Below are positions 1-12,865 of a DNA stretch of 64,000 nt, piece after piece. The stretch covers positions 186,001-250,000 of the forward strand of contig JAQGDQ010000337.1 of the NCBI GenBank assembly GCA_030141605.1. The letters run 5' to 3'. The notes beneath the pieces were generated by a model that worked only from the letters and a program-made list of their open reading frames with translations, ran no database searches and was not told the DNA's origin. Within the stretch, counting starts at the first letter, position 1; each line of letters begins with the position of its first letter. This DNA is from Tubiluchus corallicola. Its lineage: Eukaryota; Priapulida; Priapulimorpha; Priapulimorphida; Tubiluchidae. The translations under genes and the position numbers were made by a program.

Positions 1-983
1 TACAATCATATTTTCCATAACAATTATGTTAATTACCCGGTTTCATTGTAATTTTTTGAAAGTACTGCAAAGAGTGTGGTCATGCGGTCAATGTGAATTG
101 GTTTTCGAGTTTTACTGGGATTTTTTTTCAATGCACCGTAAATAGTGTGGTCACGTGGTCAATCTGAATTCGTGAAGTTCGAGAGGTGATCTGAACCGCG
201 TACAAGTGCACAAATTACGCCATGATTGTGCACTTGTTGTTAAACTTCAATCAGTCTGCCATGATGATTAGGATATGAAAGTCAGTGAATCGTGAACATC
301 ATTGTCCACACTGTCTGATTACAGGCTGCGCAGAGAGTAGTACACTCACCCAATTTAATCAATTTCGCGTATTTTCCCGCAAACCCCACGTGACCTCAAA
401 ACTAAGAGCAGACAGTCTGCCCTACTCATCACCTGATGGCAGTGTGCCTGACCGGTTAACAGACTCAACCAATCGATAGTTTGATTAGACTACGCTGAGC
501 CTTTCATTAAACAAAGTTGCATGCAAGAAGCATCGAATTGCATTCATTAAGAATCCTAATGTAATGTCTCGAATAAGTTTGCTAATAGAATAATCGCATA
601 AACTGATTATGGATGCACTAAAGGTACGTTCACAATAATCCACTAACATTGTGAACATCTCAAAACAACACTATGCATGTGATGCATACACTTTGCATCT
701 CAAAACAAGCACAGTGTAGTAAGTTTACATATTATGAATAATATCAAACAAAGATCTGTCGATCTTTAACCCATGGTGTACAAGAATGTCAACATGTCCA
801 CTATTATGCCGTGGATTATAGCTTACAGCTCAAGATGATTTTATAGCCAAATTTATGTTATATAATTTATAATTCAACTTCACGTGTAATTTTCTTTCCT
901 AATGCAGAAGGTGGTTCTCAGTCTGTTAAATATATATCTGTCATGGTGTGTTGGGTGTGCAAGTATTGTGTGATGGTAATAGT
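1..983. other. No gene seen
   Basis: AT-rich non-coding DNA. The 285-479 frame has no recognisable content. CTAAAGGTACGTTCACAATA at 617-636 resembles the MITE-end motif at 14172-14250 in reverse. Confidence 0.6.
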
Positions 984-1263
984 TTAGTTTAGTTTAGTTT
1001 ATTATTGGCATATACATTATACTACAATTACAGACATACAACAAAACAACAACAAAATACAAAAGTACAAAATAGAGCTATTACATTATAGCTACGGAGC
1101 CAAAAAAACACATAACAAATAACAAATTTATATAATTTTAGTATAGATACAGTTAGCGTATCATGAAAAAATAATAAATAATGTTATCAATATTTACATA
1201 TTAGTACTATTTACTCCATTTTTAAAACACTTAAAAATGTAATAGGCGACTATTTTGGTTATA
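984..1263 (-). mobile_element. LINE 3' end (copy 1) with (CTAAA)n tail
   Basis: Read on the minus strand, the segment ends in TATGCCAATAATAAACTAAA followed by further CTAAA units (981-1001 on plus). This is the simple-repeat tail typical of many non-LTR retrotransposons. The body matches the segment at 2484-2750 almost base for base, including the shared AATAACAAAT, ACAGTTAGCG and TGTAATAGG blocks. No coding part is present, so this is a 5'-truncated 3' UTR insertion. Confidence 0.6.
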
Positions 1264-2483
1264 TGGTGACTACTGCGATGTGAAATACCATCAAAAGCGC
1301 AAACAATTGGAAGGATGATGGTTGAGCAAATGAGCGAATAAACAGACACACGGACAAACAAGCAAGTACGCAAAACGGAACACACCAGACAAAATGCAAC
1401 ATAAAAACGGAAACAGACTGACAATGTGCGGCTCGGCTTACATGTTTAACTTCCACGAAACGCGTCTAAATAATCAGAGGCAAAAATTAATGGATTTTCT
1501 CTTGTCAAGCAATGCAAGCAGCAACAGCATGTTGATTAAGCTACATATTCATCTCTCTATTTCCTGCAGGGTTCGCTGATCAATATCACGTATTATTTCT
1601 CTCTTTTTTAAGTCTGGCACCACCATTCTTTACGTCTGAGCTGTTGTGGCGCTTCCAGAACATTGTACCCCTCTTTTGGCGGGAGGGAGAGTTGACAAGT
1701 GAGCTGATTTCATGTGTATAATTAAAGCAACTGTATGTTTGAAAAACTAGGAGATAAATAGTAACTGAACCCTCAGTAAAAGTAGCTAACTCATTTTAGC
1801 CCATCTGCCAATGAATTCAATTGTTTTGGTCAATTGGCAATGTCACAATTTCATGAAATTGTGAATAAAAGTTAAATTAGGCAATTTTCTGTGGCGACGG
1901 ATTTATTTGACATAAATGTAATTGTGGAAAAGCAGAACATTTCTAGAATTCAGGAAAGCTACTAAAATTTACAATAGCAAACAACTGCAAACTATTACAA
2001 TGCACCCTCGGCAGTGAAAAAAAGACCACGTAAAACCACTTCAGTGTAAGTGCTGAATCAGATGTTACGTTTACACAACGTAAACCACCCCTAGCAAGTA
2101 AAGTTAATACTGCTGACATTTAAAATCTAAAATTTGAAATAAATCAGTGATCACGGCCGACACGTTGACGCCTGTAACACCATATCGCATCCCAGCATTG
2201 AATTTTCATTCGAAAAGTTTTCAAAAAACAAGGTTTAGTCAATCAGCTGTGGAATACAAAAGAGTAAATTTGTTATATAAGTTAGGCACGCTGTAAATTG
2301 GAATCCAACACTCAATGACAGGAGCTACTTAAGGGGGAAAGTTGTGGCACGACAGGAACTTTGCTCAATATAAGGACTAATCTTCTGCTGAGTGCAAATA
2401 GACACGATCACGGCAATGATTAGACGGCTGTCTTTTGGCAGGTGCAGTGCCATACACGTCACACACGTACGCTTCCTACTATA

Positions 2484-2750
2484 ATTTATTATTGGCCTAT
2501 AAATTACAATGACATACATACAGCAAAACAACAACAAAATACAAAAGTACAAAATTGAGCTATAACGTTATAGCCAAAAAACACATAACAAATAACAAAT
2601 ATGTATAATTTTAGAACAGATACAGTTAGCGTGTCATGAAAAAATAAAAAATAATGTTACCAATATTTACATGTTAGTACTATTTACTCCTTTTTTAAAA
2701 CACTTAAAAATGTAATAGGGCGACTATTTTGGTTATATCGCAGTCGTTAC
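2484..2750 (-). mobile_element. LINE 3' end (copy 2)
   Basis: Direct copy of 984-1263 in the same orientation, with scattered substitutions and small indels. The CTAAA tail is absent; the copy begins directly at TTTATTATTGGCC. Both copies break off within a few bases of the same inner point (GGTTATAT), suggesting either the same truncation point or a defined short element. Confidence 0.55.
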
Positions 2751-3284
2751 CCCTCATTACGAATTTCAACTTTTCATTATCGTTAAAGTTAATGAAATCT
2801 ATTGATGATTGTTATAGTAGAATAAAAAGTTTGTCTTAACCGGTTATAGAATGAGCTATAAAAAACAAAAAATAAATTTCTCTTTTACTTGTTGGCTGTC
2901 ACAATGTTGACAGATTCTCATATTCACAGAGACTTTAGGTTGTTGATGTCCCTCTTTTTCTAGGCGCACTTATTCGTAGCTGCGTGAACATGATTTTTTC
3001 ACATTTGTTGTATATAAAATGTAAATAATTTTCTTGTTTAAATGCTGATTTAAACTTACAATAAATGTGCAGCTTATTGTTTTCGTTATTATTCCTGCTC
3101 GTTTCTTTTGTACTGTTTTGTTTCCAAAAATCGTTGCAGGCCACTTGTAGCTTAAATTTCACTGCACGGATGAACTGGGCTTCATGCATCCCGTGGTGGT
3201 TTCCCACAGTTTGATATATTAGTGTAGTCATATAGTCGTTACTGGATAACAGTCGTATCTAGTAGTTTAGAGTTTTTAGTATAT

Positions 3285-3720
3285 ACGATCAGACGAATGC
3301 TCTCACGCTCATAGTGTGCACACACTTTATGTTTCCTACTACGACCAGAAGAGAACTGTAGGGAATATAATGTGCACACACGTTACGTTTCCTACTACGA
3401 CCAGAAAAGTGCTGAAGTGGTCATGGTGTGCACACACCTAAGATCCCTACTACGACCAGAAGAATGCTGTCACGATCATAGTGTGCACACACCTAAGATC
3501 CCTCCTAGGACCTGAAGCGTGCTGTAGCGCTCATAATGTGCAGGGAGATCCCGACTACGACCAGACGAACGTCTGTTATCAGCTGCAGAATGCAGACACG
3601 TTACGAACTCGACTACAGCTACACGGGTGCCTCAAGGCAGTCACGGAGTACGGACGCGTACCATCCCGACTACGACCAGACGGGGGTCTGTTGGCGGTCA
3701 CAGACTTTATCGATCGGCAG
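3285..3720. repeat. Degenerate tandem repeat, about 55-65 bp units
   Basis: Units share GTGTGCACACAC, then CCTACTACGACCAGA (core starts near 3305, 3369, 3426 and 3480). The right half (3540-3700) degenerates but keeps CGACTACGACCAGACG twice. The array is GC-richer than its surroundings. Short overlapping frames here are by-products of the repeat. Confidence 0.75.
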
Positions 3721-3727
3721 TGACAAC

Positions 3728-6588
3728 CTACTAGTAGCAAGCGGCTTCAGTTGAACTTTTTTTCTCAGTAGTGTAGGGTTTTTATCAGTAGAAGCCAGAA
3801 CCCAGTAACTGCAACTGTAGCTACTGCAGGCAAAGAAGCGTGGACCTGCTGTATGAAGCTTGTAAGTTGTCAACACAATTAAAACAACTCGTTGAGCAGA
3901 AAAATATGGAAGCAAACGAGCTACCACAGCGACATTTTACAATTATTTTTGCTCATAAATGAGTCATGGTTAAAATGTGCACAATGGTTTAAACGTAAGA
4001 TGATCTATACTTTTACGATGGTACCTCAAATATTTCAGATTTAAAATAAGTGCTTACGTTGACATATAATGGACACTTTAGAATGACTATAAAATGCAAA
4101 CTCTAGCGCCATTTTTAAGTCAAGTTTATTTTGCCCAACTGAAAATTTTCTTACAGAATACCAGTTAATCATTCGGTTTTCTGATAGCAAGAGCTTTTAT
4201 TCCGAACAATAGAAACGAGTTATTTATACCAACGTCCTTCGTAATACAGTTGCTATGCTGCGGCAAAAATTGCCTTCTCAGCATTAAAATCAGCTAGGCA
4301 CTTAAGTAATTTGAAATCTGAATTCAGCAAGCTAACGCCAACAGACTGAATATAATTTATTTAGGGCATAGTCGAGTTTTCTTATACGTACAGCATGTTA
4401 ACTCTTTGACTGCCAGTCTCTAATCTGTTTCAAAAGGCGCAAGTTATTATTAAGTCAATTGACAGTTGAGGAATACCAGCAGCATTCAGAACGTATAGTA
4501 ATTACATGGTTAGCTCTTAATGTGTTCAACACTCATTTTGCGACTACAAATTATTTATTTATACTTCAATAGTGGGCACAGCATAGACCCCTGTGACACT
4601 CCGTGGATAAGGTAATTAATAAGCGTTTCCAAACTGTTTGAAGTTCAAGAAAACAGAGGACAAAAGGGTTCAGTTAAGTAAACATTTATAGTGATGGGTT
4701 CCACAGTTAATAGGTTAAATCTATAGCGTATCCAAACAACAAGTTCTTGGGCACATAAATCAGAGTAACAGATTATCATAGTACATAATTAAATCCTTGC
4801 CCAGTTGCCAGGCGAGAATGTAATAGCTGGCAACCGGAACAGAAACGATGATGAAAGAAAATCGTTTATTTAATTAGTCTCTAGACGTCTTGAAAATCAC
4901 TTGCACACAAACCCACACAAAATCTCTAAAAACTGAAGCTGTACCTAACAAGAATTGCGGCGCGGAAGTGACCGGTTTACGCCGAGTTTCTCACCAAGGA
5001 AAAGAAATTAAAATTCCAATGCATATGACGAGAATGTTCCAAATCTTTCTGAATTTGCAGGTTATTTTGTCTAGCAATTCTTGTGCCACAATTTAAATAA
5101 TCTTTCTATAATGTGTAAAGCTGATATTGTCTGACAGGTTAGTTTATTTATCTAACTGCTTGAAATTTGTTTATTAGTTGAGATCGTAGGATGATAGCAC
5201 ACGTAACCTTGGTTGAGCAGTGTAGCGTTAGTTTTTTAGATTTGTGCTATGCAAAAATCAATTCGCTGTGATCAACATATGTTCATCAAATTGGAACCAA
5301 ATGAAATGTACGAATGGCCAAACTGCAAGCCGAGTGACGCTACTTACTGAACTAAACGCAAACAGTGCAATAAATCAGTGGTTTCTAATGCAGTTTAAAT
5401 ACGAATTTAGCTTACAAACCCATTGAGATAAGCACTATCATATGGACATAAGCGGAAAATACATTTTCCACAATTTTTTGGACCTACCTTATGTAATTTC
5501 AATCATAGCTGCTACAAGTTTCAAAGCCTTTAAACTTTGCCGACGTGCAATATTAGATTCTTGGTTGCTTAGCAACAAATTACCTATTATACAACGTCTG
5601 CCTGCTAAAGTGGTGTAATAAGGTTTATTTTTTATGACTAGCATCTGCATGAATCAAGAGAAACACGAGATGCTGTAAAAGCTCTTCCTCCGCAAAGAGG
5701 CGCCACTTAACCATTTAACCCTTTCACTGCTATACTTAACCCCTTCACTAGTTTCAGTAAGAGCAACGAACAAAATCGAAATTCGTCGAAACATGCCAAA
5801 GAAAAGCCATTATGAGACTACAGTAATGACTAAATAGTAAATAGATAATTAGCTGCTAAACAACAAGTCCTGATGCCAAACACTGGCCTGTTGCATTAAA
5901 CACAGTGCACTCTTTGCGACGTATGTATGTGAAGGATAATAATGGCCCATTTAGACGACCCCGTTGCACACATAAATGACAACTTTACTACATGTGCTGC
6001 CAATGAAAATCGGTTTGCATACTTGAGTGACACGCTTCCCTGATGAGATCTACACAATACAATCAGAGTTCGAATCTTTTCACGTAACCGCTGCTTTTGT
6101 AGCAGAATTTTGTTTGACCGTGGGGAAAGCCCGATAGTCTATACGTGACAGTTATCCGGTAGCGTGACGTGCAAGAATAAGAACCTTGAGCGTCACTCAT
6201 TTATAAGACGATGCGCAAAAGGCTTAAGTTAATACCTTCATCACATCAAATCAGTAGCTGCATCTGGCTTTCACTCTGTCACGGTTTTTTCCACCAATTT
6301 TTCATCCATTTGATCTGTGTCGTTTTCAGAAAACTTATTTTTGACCTTGAAACATCGATTTAAGGTGAACAGCTAATCCATCAAGATAAGTTTCTATCAA
6401 ATCATACAAATTAACCAAGTTTGTTTGCCAACTTTTAGGCTTTGATTTAAAGTTTTTGATTTAGATCTAATGCCACTCCACGTCACTTACTATCCTACTA
6501 GAATTTGTACACCATTGGACATGTAAGTGTGTTTGACTGCTACGTCAATCCCTTCTAAAGGAAAACAAGATGATGATATTTCATATGC
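3728..6588. other. No gene seen
   Basis: AT-rich DNA without a readable exon, RNA gene or clear repeat structure. Short frames at 4890-5096 and 5244-5426 lack domains. Confidence 0.55.
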
Positions 6589-6876
6589 TACCCCATTTTG
6601 AAGCACGATAAAAATATACATTATATGACTTATAAAAATGCCAAAGCATTTCTGTTAATTAAACAATTGGTTAAAAAGTTAATTAACAGAAGGAGAGCCC
6701 AACTACTGATGACATCACAATTGAACGCTATTTTCAACAGAACATATAACTAAAGTACAGTGCTGCTGTAGCTCTGCTCATGCATCAGTTTTCCAACGTG
6801 TGCACTACGTCATAACTGAAGACCTCTAAACTGAGAAATACAGCACCTATTTGTGTGCAACGTGTTTCCGAGCTGT
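6589..6876. repeat. Dispersed repeat, copy 1 of a local pair
   Basis: Shares long blocks with 7874-8138 in the same orientation: CATTTTGAAGCACGA, GGTTAAAAAGTTAATT, AAAGTACAGTGCTGCTGT, CTCTGCTCATGCATCAG, CTAAACTGAGAAATACAGC. No coding potential, and no terminal inverted repeat that I can see. Confidence 0.65.
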
Positions 6877-7873
6877 AGGCGTTGGTGCCCATCTAACTAG
6901 CAGATGGGAAAATGCGCGTAACAGCAAAGAACTGTTCTAGCGAACCCGAAATTACGTTAAATTCTTTCAAACCAGTCACTGCTGAAAAAATAGTGTTCCT
7001 TTTTAATATTTTGTAAGGTAAATTTTATGAGTTATAGTTTACAGAAGGAAACGGTTTTCCTTTAAGGTTTTAGATTTGTAGAACATTTCATCATCTTCGT
7101 CATTACGGCAGTCATTCAAAATCCTCGCACTTCACTGCATACAGAAAGAGTTAGACTGAGAAATCCAAGCAAAAAAAACCATATTACCACGCCATCGAGT
7201 TGTAAAGAGCCCATAAAAAGATCATATTTACTGCTAAATTATAAATCCTAATCATCAAAACGTAAAAATTTGTTGATAAAATCTATAACTTTGGCACCAT
7301 TGCTTGCTTTTGATAAACTAACTGACACTGGATGGTACAATTTTTTTTATTATTTAATTCAAGTTCAATGTTCTACAAAATCATAAGAAGAAATGGTAAC
7401 TGCACTATATTTATTGCTTTCAATAGAGTCTTTTCATACATCAGACAGAGCAAAGTGCCCCATATGTATTTTGAACGTATAATTATTATGAAATGGCAGA
7501 ATACGCCCTGCAAATGTACAGTCTAAACTGACGCTTTCATTGAAAAGTGACTTGAATGTTAAGAGTGGTATGTGACGGAATTATATGACATTATATAGCC
7601 ATGGTTTACATTTTAAGAGTATTTTGTTGGAGGCTTCTAGTCATACAGAGGTCAGTGACTTGTTAGGAAAGGAAGAAGATCGTTCAGTTTTTGAATTCGC
7701 CGCTGGTGTCTGATCCACAGTGAAAGCAAATGACAAGATTAAGCAGCTTTTGGATTTTACAAGGACTATCAGTATTTTATCTTTAGCAGAGAACCACAAT
7801 CTGCAGTGATTGATCTCAAAATCTCTGTGTTGGACGCTCTGCTCATGATCTTGAATGAATGACTTTTAGATGG

Positions 7874-8138
7874 TAGCACCATTTTGAAGCACGACAAGAA
7901 TATACATTACAAAACCTATAAAGTATTTCTATTAATTATATAATAGGTTAAAAAGTTAATTGGCAGGAGCAATTTTCAACAGTACAAAACAAGCGTGTTG
8001 CACAAAGTGAAAACTAAAGTACAGTGCTGCTGTCACTCTGCTCATGCATCAGGTTTTCAACGTGTGCTCTACGTCACAACTGAACACCTCTAAACTGAGA
8101 AATACAGCACCTATTTTTGTGCAACGCGTTTCCGAGCC
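7874..8138. repeat. Dispersed repeat, copy 2 of a local pair
   Basis: Direct-orientation partner of 6589-6876 with indels in the middle. Both copies end near GTGCAACG(T/C)GTTTCCGAG. The pair could be a duplicated MITE or a local segmental duplication. Confidence 0.65.
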
Positions 8139-8562
8139 CCATTACAAGTCCATATTGCAACAAAGCACTATGGTAACATCTTTATTTCTAAACATACATA
8201 GATATGTATAAGTATGTCAAATCCCAAACATGCGCAGGTACACCAACTCCCAGCAATGCTGCATTTTCAAACAAGTCATAGCTTTGTAGGAATGTTGACT
8301 AGAATAAAGCATGACATTACCTAACTAACTAACATGGTAAATTTCATTATTTTGCTATTTCCTGTTGTAACCAAATGCACGTTGTGTTCACCGGAAGCGG
8401 AAGATAATTTCAAATTTTGGAGCCCGTCAGAGACCGTTCAAAGCTGAGAGTTGGAGGAATCAGCTAGCCATTATCAGACGTTTAGTTATCTTGCAGTTTT
8501 TATTGGACAAATTATCAGAGCTTTTAAGAGAGATGACCCCTATAAATTTGTAACAATGACGA

Positions 8563-8612
8563 CAGTTAATGTGGCTACAATTTAGGACAGTTAATGTGGC
8601 TACAATTTAGGT
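8563..8612. repeat. Perfect 25-bp tandem duplication
   Basis: ACAGTTAATGTGGCTACAAT plus TTAGG occurs twice head to tail. Confidence 0.8.
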
Positions 8613-9490
8613 TGTAACTGCTGAGAACCACCATGTTGTTTTGCTATTCAAAATATTATTGAGCACAAATCTTATTCATTTCTTAATGAGAATATGTTGT
8701 CAGGCGTTATCAACAAGGTCTAACATTCTTCAATCACCTTAGGGTCAGAATAGGTCATCTAGAGACAAAATAATTAAACATGGAGACAGCTTTTTCAAGT
8801 GCCAAGAAGAAAACAAACAACTAAGAGTGTGAAAGCTTAACCTATGTTTCTCACTACTCTCAGTCACGTAGGCCCAACCAACAATATTATTCCACTGAAT
8901 CAACGTTTACCAACCAAAATAAAGATGTTGTCTTTGCTCAAAACCCAAACAACATCAGTGAGATAGCCAAAATTATTGCAGCTTGATTAAATACGCTCTT
9001 TTTAAAAGGCAATTTGATGTTTGGCCTGTTGCTTGACGACAGTTGTGACATTTTTCACAATATTAGTTTGTATATGACAGACTTGACAGCCTTGCCATTC
9101 TTAATCCCCTGACTTTAATTACGACAATAACAATAAACGACATTTATTGTGAGGTAACGGCGGTCATCATTATTGCTTATTGTTCAATAATGATAGACAC
9201 ATGGTACAGTTACCAATGCCAGGTTAGATGATTGTTCCCTTGTTTGATGATTGGTAGTATCGGTTAGTATTACAGCTCACTGTTGTAGGCGACAGTCAGT
9301 ATCATTTTACTGATTACTTGGTGATGGCAATAATCATCACTGCTTATTGTTTAGTAACGCTAATCACATAACTGTACGTTGTTTCGCATTTGGTAGCACT
9401 CGTTAGTCAAATCGCAACTCGCAACAACACATCGTGCGGTAAATGAAAGCATAAACTTAGCATTACTACCAGTTGGTTCATAATGACAGT

Positions 9491-9533
9491 CATTCATCAT
9501 CATCATCATCACCATCACCATCACCATCACTGC
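9491..9533. repeat. CAT/CAC trinucleotide microsatellite
   Basis: A run of CAT units followed by alternating CAC-CAT units. Simple-sequence repeat. Confidence 0.9.
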
Positions 9534-9770
9534 TAAATGGCTCGAAATTGATAATCAAATTCACAGTTGTTTCTTAACTGCTTGATATGGAGTCAGCTTC
9601 ATAACCAATTGCTGGTAAATTCGTAATGGCAGATCAGTATGGTGCAGACAGTCCATTAGTTATTGTTTGGTAATAAAAATGAAGATCAGTGCTAATTCCT
9701 TGGTAAAGAAAGACTGTGTACATCAGTGAACTATGAGTCAAAATAACTGATCACTTCTTAGTAACTACAG

Positions 9771-10560
9771 TCAGCATCACTGGTCAGTCCTTAGTAATGA
9801 TTGTCGATATCATCGGTCTGGCCTTGGCAATGACAGTCAGCACCATTGGTCAATTCTTGGTAAAATGACTGTCAATCATTGGTCAATCGTTGGCAATGAC
9901 AAGTCAGCATCATTGGTCAATCTTTGGCAATGACAGTCAACATCACTGGTCAAATCATTGGTAATGACAGTCAGCATCACTGGTCAATCCTTGGCAATGA
10001 CAGTCAAGATCACTGGTCAATCATTGGTAATGGCAGTCAACATCACTGGTCAATCCTTGGTAATGACTGTCAGTATCATTGGTCAATTCTTGGTAATGAC
10101 TGTCAATATCATTGGTCTGGCCTTGGTAATGATGTCAGCAGCATCACTGGTCAATCCTTAGTATTCAGAGTCAATATCATTGGTGGGGGGTTTGGCGTTG
10201 GTAATGATAGTCAGCATCACTGGTCAATCCTTGGTAATGACAGTCAGCATCACTGGTCAATCCTTGGTAATGACAATCAGCATCACTGGTCAATCCTTGG
10301 TAATGATTGTCAGTATCATATGTCAATCCTTGGCAATGACAGTCAGCATCACTGGTCAATCCTTGGTAATGGCAGTCAGCATCACTGGTCAATCATTGGT
10401 AATGACTGTCAATATTATTGGTCAATCCTTGGCAATGACAGTCAGCATCACTGGTCAATCATTGGCAATGACAGTCAGCAACACTGGTCAATCATTGGTA
10501 ATAACAGTCACGGCCAGCATCATTGGTCATTGCTTGGTAATAATTGTCAAAATCACACAT
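9771..10560. repeat. 33-bp minisatellite, about 24 units
   Basis: Unit: GGTAATGACAGTCAGCATCA followed by CTGGTCAATCCTT (33 bp), with frequent C/T exchanges (CATTGGCAATG, CAATATCATTGG). Because 33 is divisible by three and units lack stops in several frames, long open frames appear on both strands (for example 9924-10574 plus, an 11-residue HWSILGNDSQ-type repeat). There is no sign of a promoter, splice site or non-repetitive coding flank, so I treat it as non-coding. Confidence 0.9.
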
Positions 10561-11899
10561 CAATGTTTTGGTAGCAGCAGGCAACAAAACTGCTGATCGT
10601 TCATTAATGACAATCGACGTCGCCCGTCGTTTAATAAGCAAAGTCACAATTTTGATTCATCTTTGCTTGGAGACAGTACTAAGTAGCTTATATTTTAATA
10701 AATCACTGACTAGGCCAAACGGTAAAATATATTCTTGCAGTTGCAGATAAGTACACAGCATAAACAGGGAAATCAAAATCAGCCACTAACAGCGTAGCAA
10801 ACATCTGCGTCAATCCCATCTGAATTAACAAATTACATTTACATCTAAATAGTATTAATGATTGCCACTGCTAAGCAATGAAACGTGAAGAAATGATTTC
10901 ATAAATAATGGAATAAATGAATGAATAAACGAAGTAACGAAAGAATAAATACGTGACCATAACGTAAATAATGCGTAGTTGGTGCATCAGTTAGCTACTT
11001 CACATTCAGGAAAGGTTCCCAGACCCACTTGCATCATTGTTCAAATTTGGTCACTCATTGGTTGGGGATTAAGGCAAAAACAACCGGAAACGGCGAAATT
11101 CGGAACTTAAAGGAAAGGCCAAGCCTTCTGGGAACTTAGACTTATTTCAATGTTCTTGAAAAATGTTCGAAAGATGCCTCGTTTAATTAGTAAAATCACT
11201 TTATAAAGTGGCAATTGTTTCACATTTGGGTGCTCCCGTTGAATGCCCATTCTTCCACCACTGACGTCGGCTGAAGAAAAGTAGCGCACTGTCAGTAAAA
11301 TGTACAATAAGTTTTTACAGATAATTATAAAGCCAATTTTGCGACATTATGCATGAATCTGAAGGTGGTACAGAACTCTGAAATTTTTAACCAGAGCGCT
11401 TACGAAAATTTACGAAGTCCACCAAGTATGTCATAATTTTCAGGTGAATGGCGGTTACCAAAATTTCTATACAGCGGTAGTATAAAATAACTTTATGCTC
11501 TATGGACGGCTTTTTTACAAATTTCTTTGTTATATTTTTCTAAGTTTAAGTGACAACAATAAAATAAAACCAACATGCTAAATGACTTGTCTTTGCCTTT
11601 TTAATGCTTGTGACTTGATACTTATTTTATCTTTCCATACTCTCAGTTTTTTAACTTTACTCACTAACCTTGGTCAAATTCCCCTGTTAATAAGACCCCA
11701 TTTGAAACTACTACATATGATAATCCCAATTACTGAATAATTGCATTGTTTTGTTTAGATTTTGGTATTCAACTTTATTATTTTTTTTGTTTCAGTTCTT
11801 TTTGGATAATTTGTATCATTTATACTGTTTTTATTTGTATATTTCTCTTATTTGTTTTTGTTTTTGTTATCTGCAGCATCACCATTAATTTTTAATATA

Positions 11900-12055
11900 C
11901 TAATCTATTTATAAGAAAGGGCAGGAGACTAGATGACCCTATGGTCCTTCCCTGCTCTGCTTCATGATTATAATTACTTGATATTTAAAAAACTTTTGAC
12001 GTTAAACTAATTGGAGAAAATAATGTTCTATGTCTATGTCTATGTCTATGTCTAT
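11900..12055 (+). mobile_element. Probable LINE 3' UTR ending in (TATGTC)n
   Basis: AGATGACCCTATGGTCCTTC and CCTGCTCTGC lead, after about 90 bases, into GTTCTATGTC and repeats of TATGTC up to 12055. A unique segment ending in a short simple repeat is the usual form of a truncated non-LTR retrotransposon 3' end. No reverse transcriptase is readable upstream. Confidence 0.4.
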
Positions 12056-12325
12056 TTAAAAAGAGTGAAGTAATAGTTAATTAGTATTTTGTTGGTCAGT
12101 TTTAAAAGAGAAATTTCAGTATAGCTTGGTTGTTTAAAGAATGTTTAAGAATCGCAAGATGCAGACGACAGAGTCAGCAAATAACCGATGCAGATCAAAT
12201 GAATATCAAGGGCAAAAGCGTTGAAGCACAGCCAGGGCCGACAAAAAGTTAAAATTATAATCATCATTTTCAAAAATATTTCTTCCTGTCTAAAAGCGCT
12301 TTGCAACGCGGTCACGTAGCCGCAT

Positions 12326-12350
12326 GTATCACGTGACCGGCCACGTGACG
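12326..12350. promoter_or_regulatory. Paired CACGTG palindromes (E-box candidates)
   Basis: CACGTG occurs at 12330-12335 and 12342-12347 within a CG-rich patch (ATCACGTGACCGGCCACGTGACG). This is the recognition core of bHLH-zip factors of the USF/TFE type. It lies inside the presumed first muscleblind intron. Whether it is functional is unknown. Confidence 0.3.
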
Positions 12351-12493
12351 TGACTCACTCGTTCCTCGTGACCTTTAACTCCATCATTTGTCAAGAAGTC
12401 CTGGGATGTACTTAGAAAGTTTATCGTCTAAAATCCCAAGGTACTCTAGTAGCTTTGCGCTTCAAAACAAACATCATCAGACTCTACTTCCTG

Positions 12494-12865
12494 CTAAGCT
12501 TGTGTAGTACCTTTAAATGTAAAGTAAAAACTTGTGCTTGCGCTTCGATACAGAAATTGCCCGCAAGTTTTTGTTAATGATGACTGAACCATTTCAGTCC
12601 AATTAAAATGGCAAAAGAAAACATCCAAACGAGGACGAGGGCTGAAGGAAACCGAGACATGGAGTTTTTTGTTCGCTAGGTCACAGCGGGTGTGGCTGAC
12701 TCTTTTAAAGGATAAAGCAACACGGCATTTTGTTTCCAAACCGTTACAGGTTTTTTGCCCGATCAAATAATAAAGTTTATACTGGCAACATGGCGTCGCT
12801 GAATCAGCCACACAGAAACGCCAGAGCACACTTCGCTCGTTTCCCAAGAGTTTGCTTAATATCAT
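12494..12865 (-). other. 123-codon open frame of unknown status in the presumed muscleblind intron
   Basis: An uninterrupted minus-strand frame of 123 codons, long for this AT-rich DNA. The peptide has scattered Cys and Ser and no domain, signal or repeat that I recognise, and no obvious splice context. It lies downstream of the muscleblind exon on the same strand but shows no CCCH finger, so it is not that gene's next exon. Most likely it is a chance frame in a locally GC-richer patch. Confidence 0.15.

Noticed and set aside
9924-10574. 216-codon repetitive frame as a possible repeat protein
   Set aside because: It is a direct translation of a 33-bp minisatellite. Other frames and the opposite strand are equally open, and there is no unique coding flank.
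12494-12865. 123-codon frame as the next muscleblind exon
   Set aside because: It lacks the CCCH ligands and the GRC...CKYLHP-type continuation required after CFDSIK.
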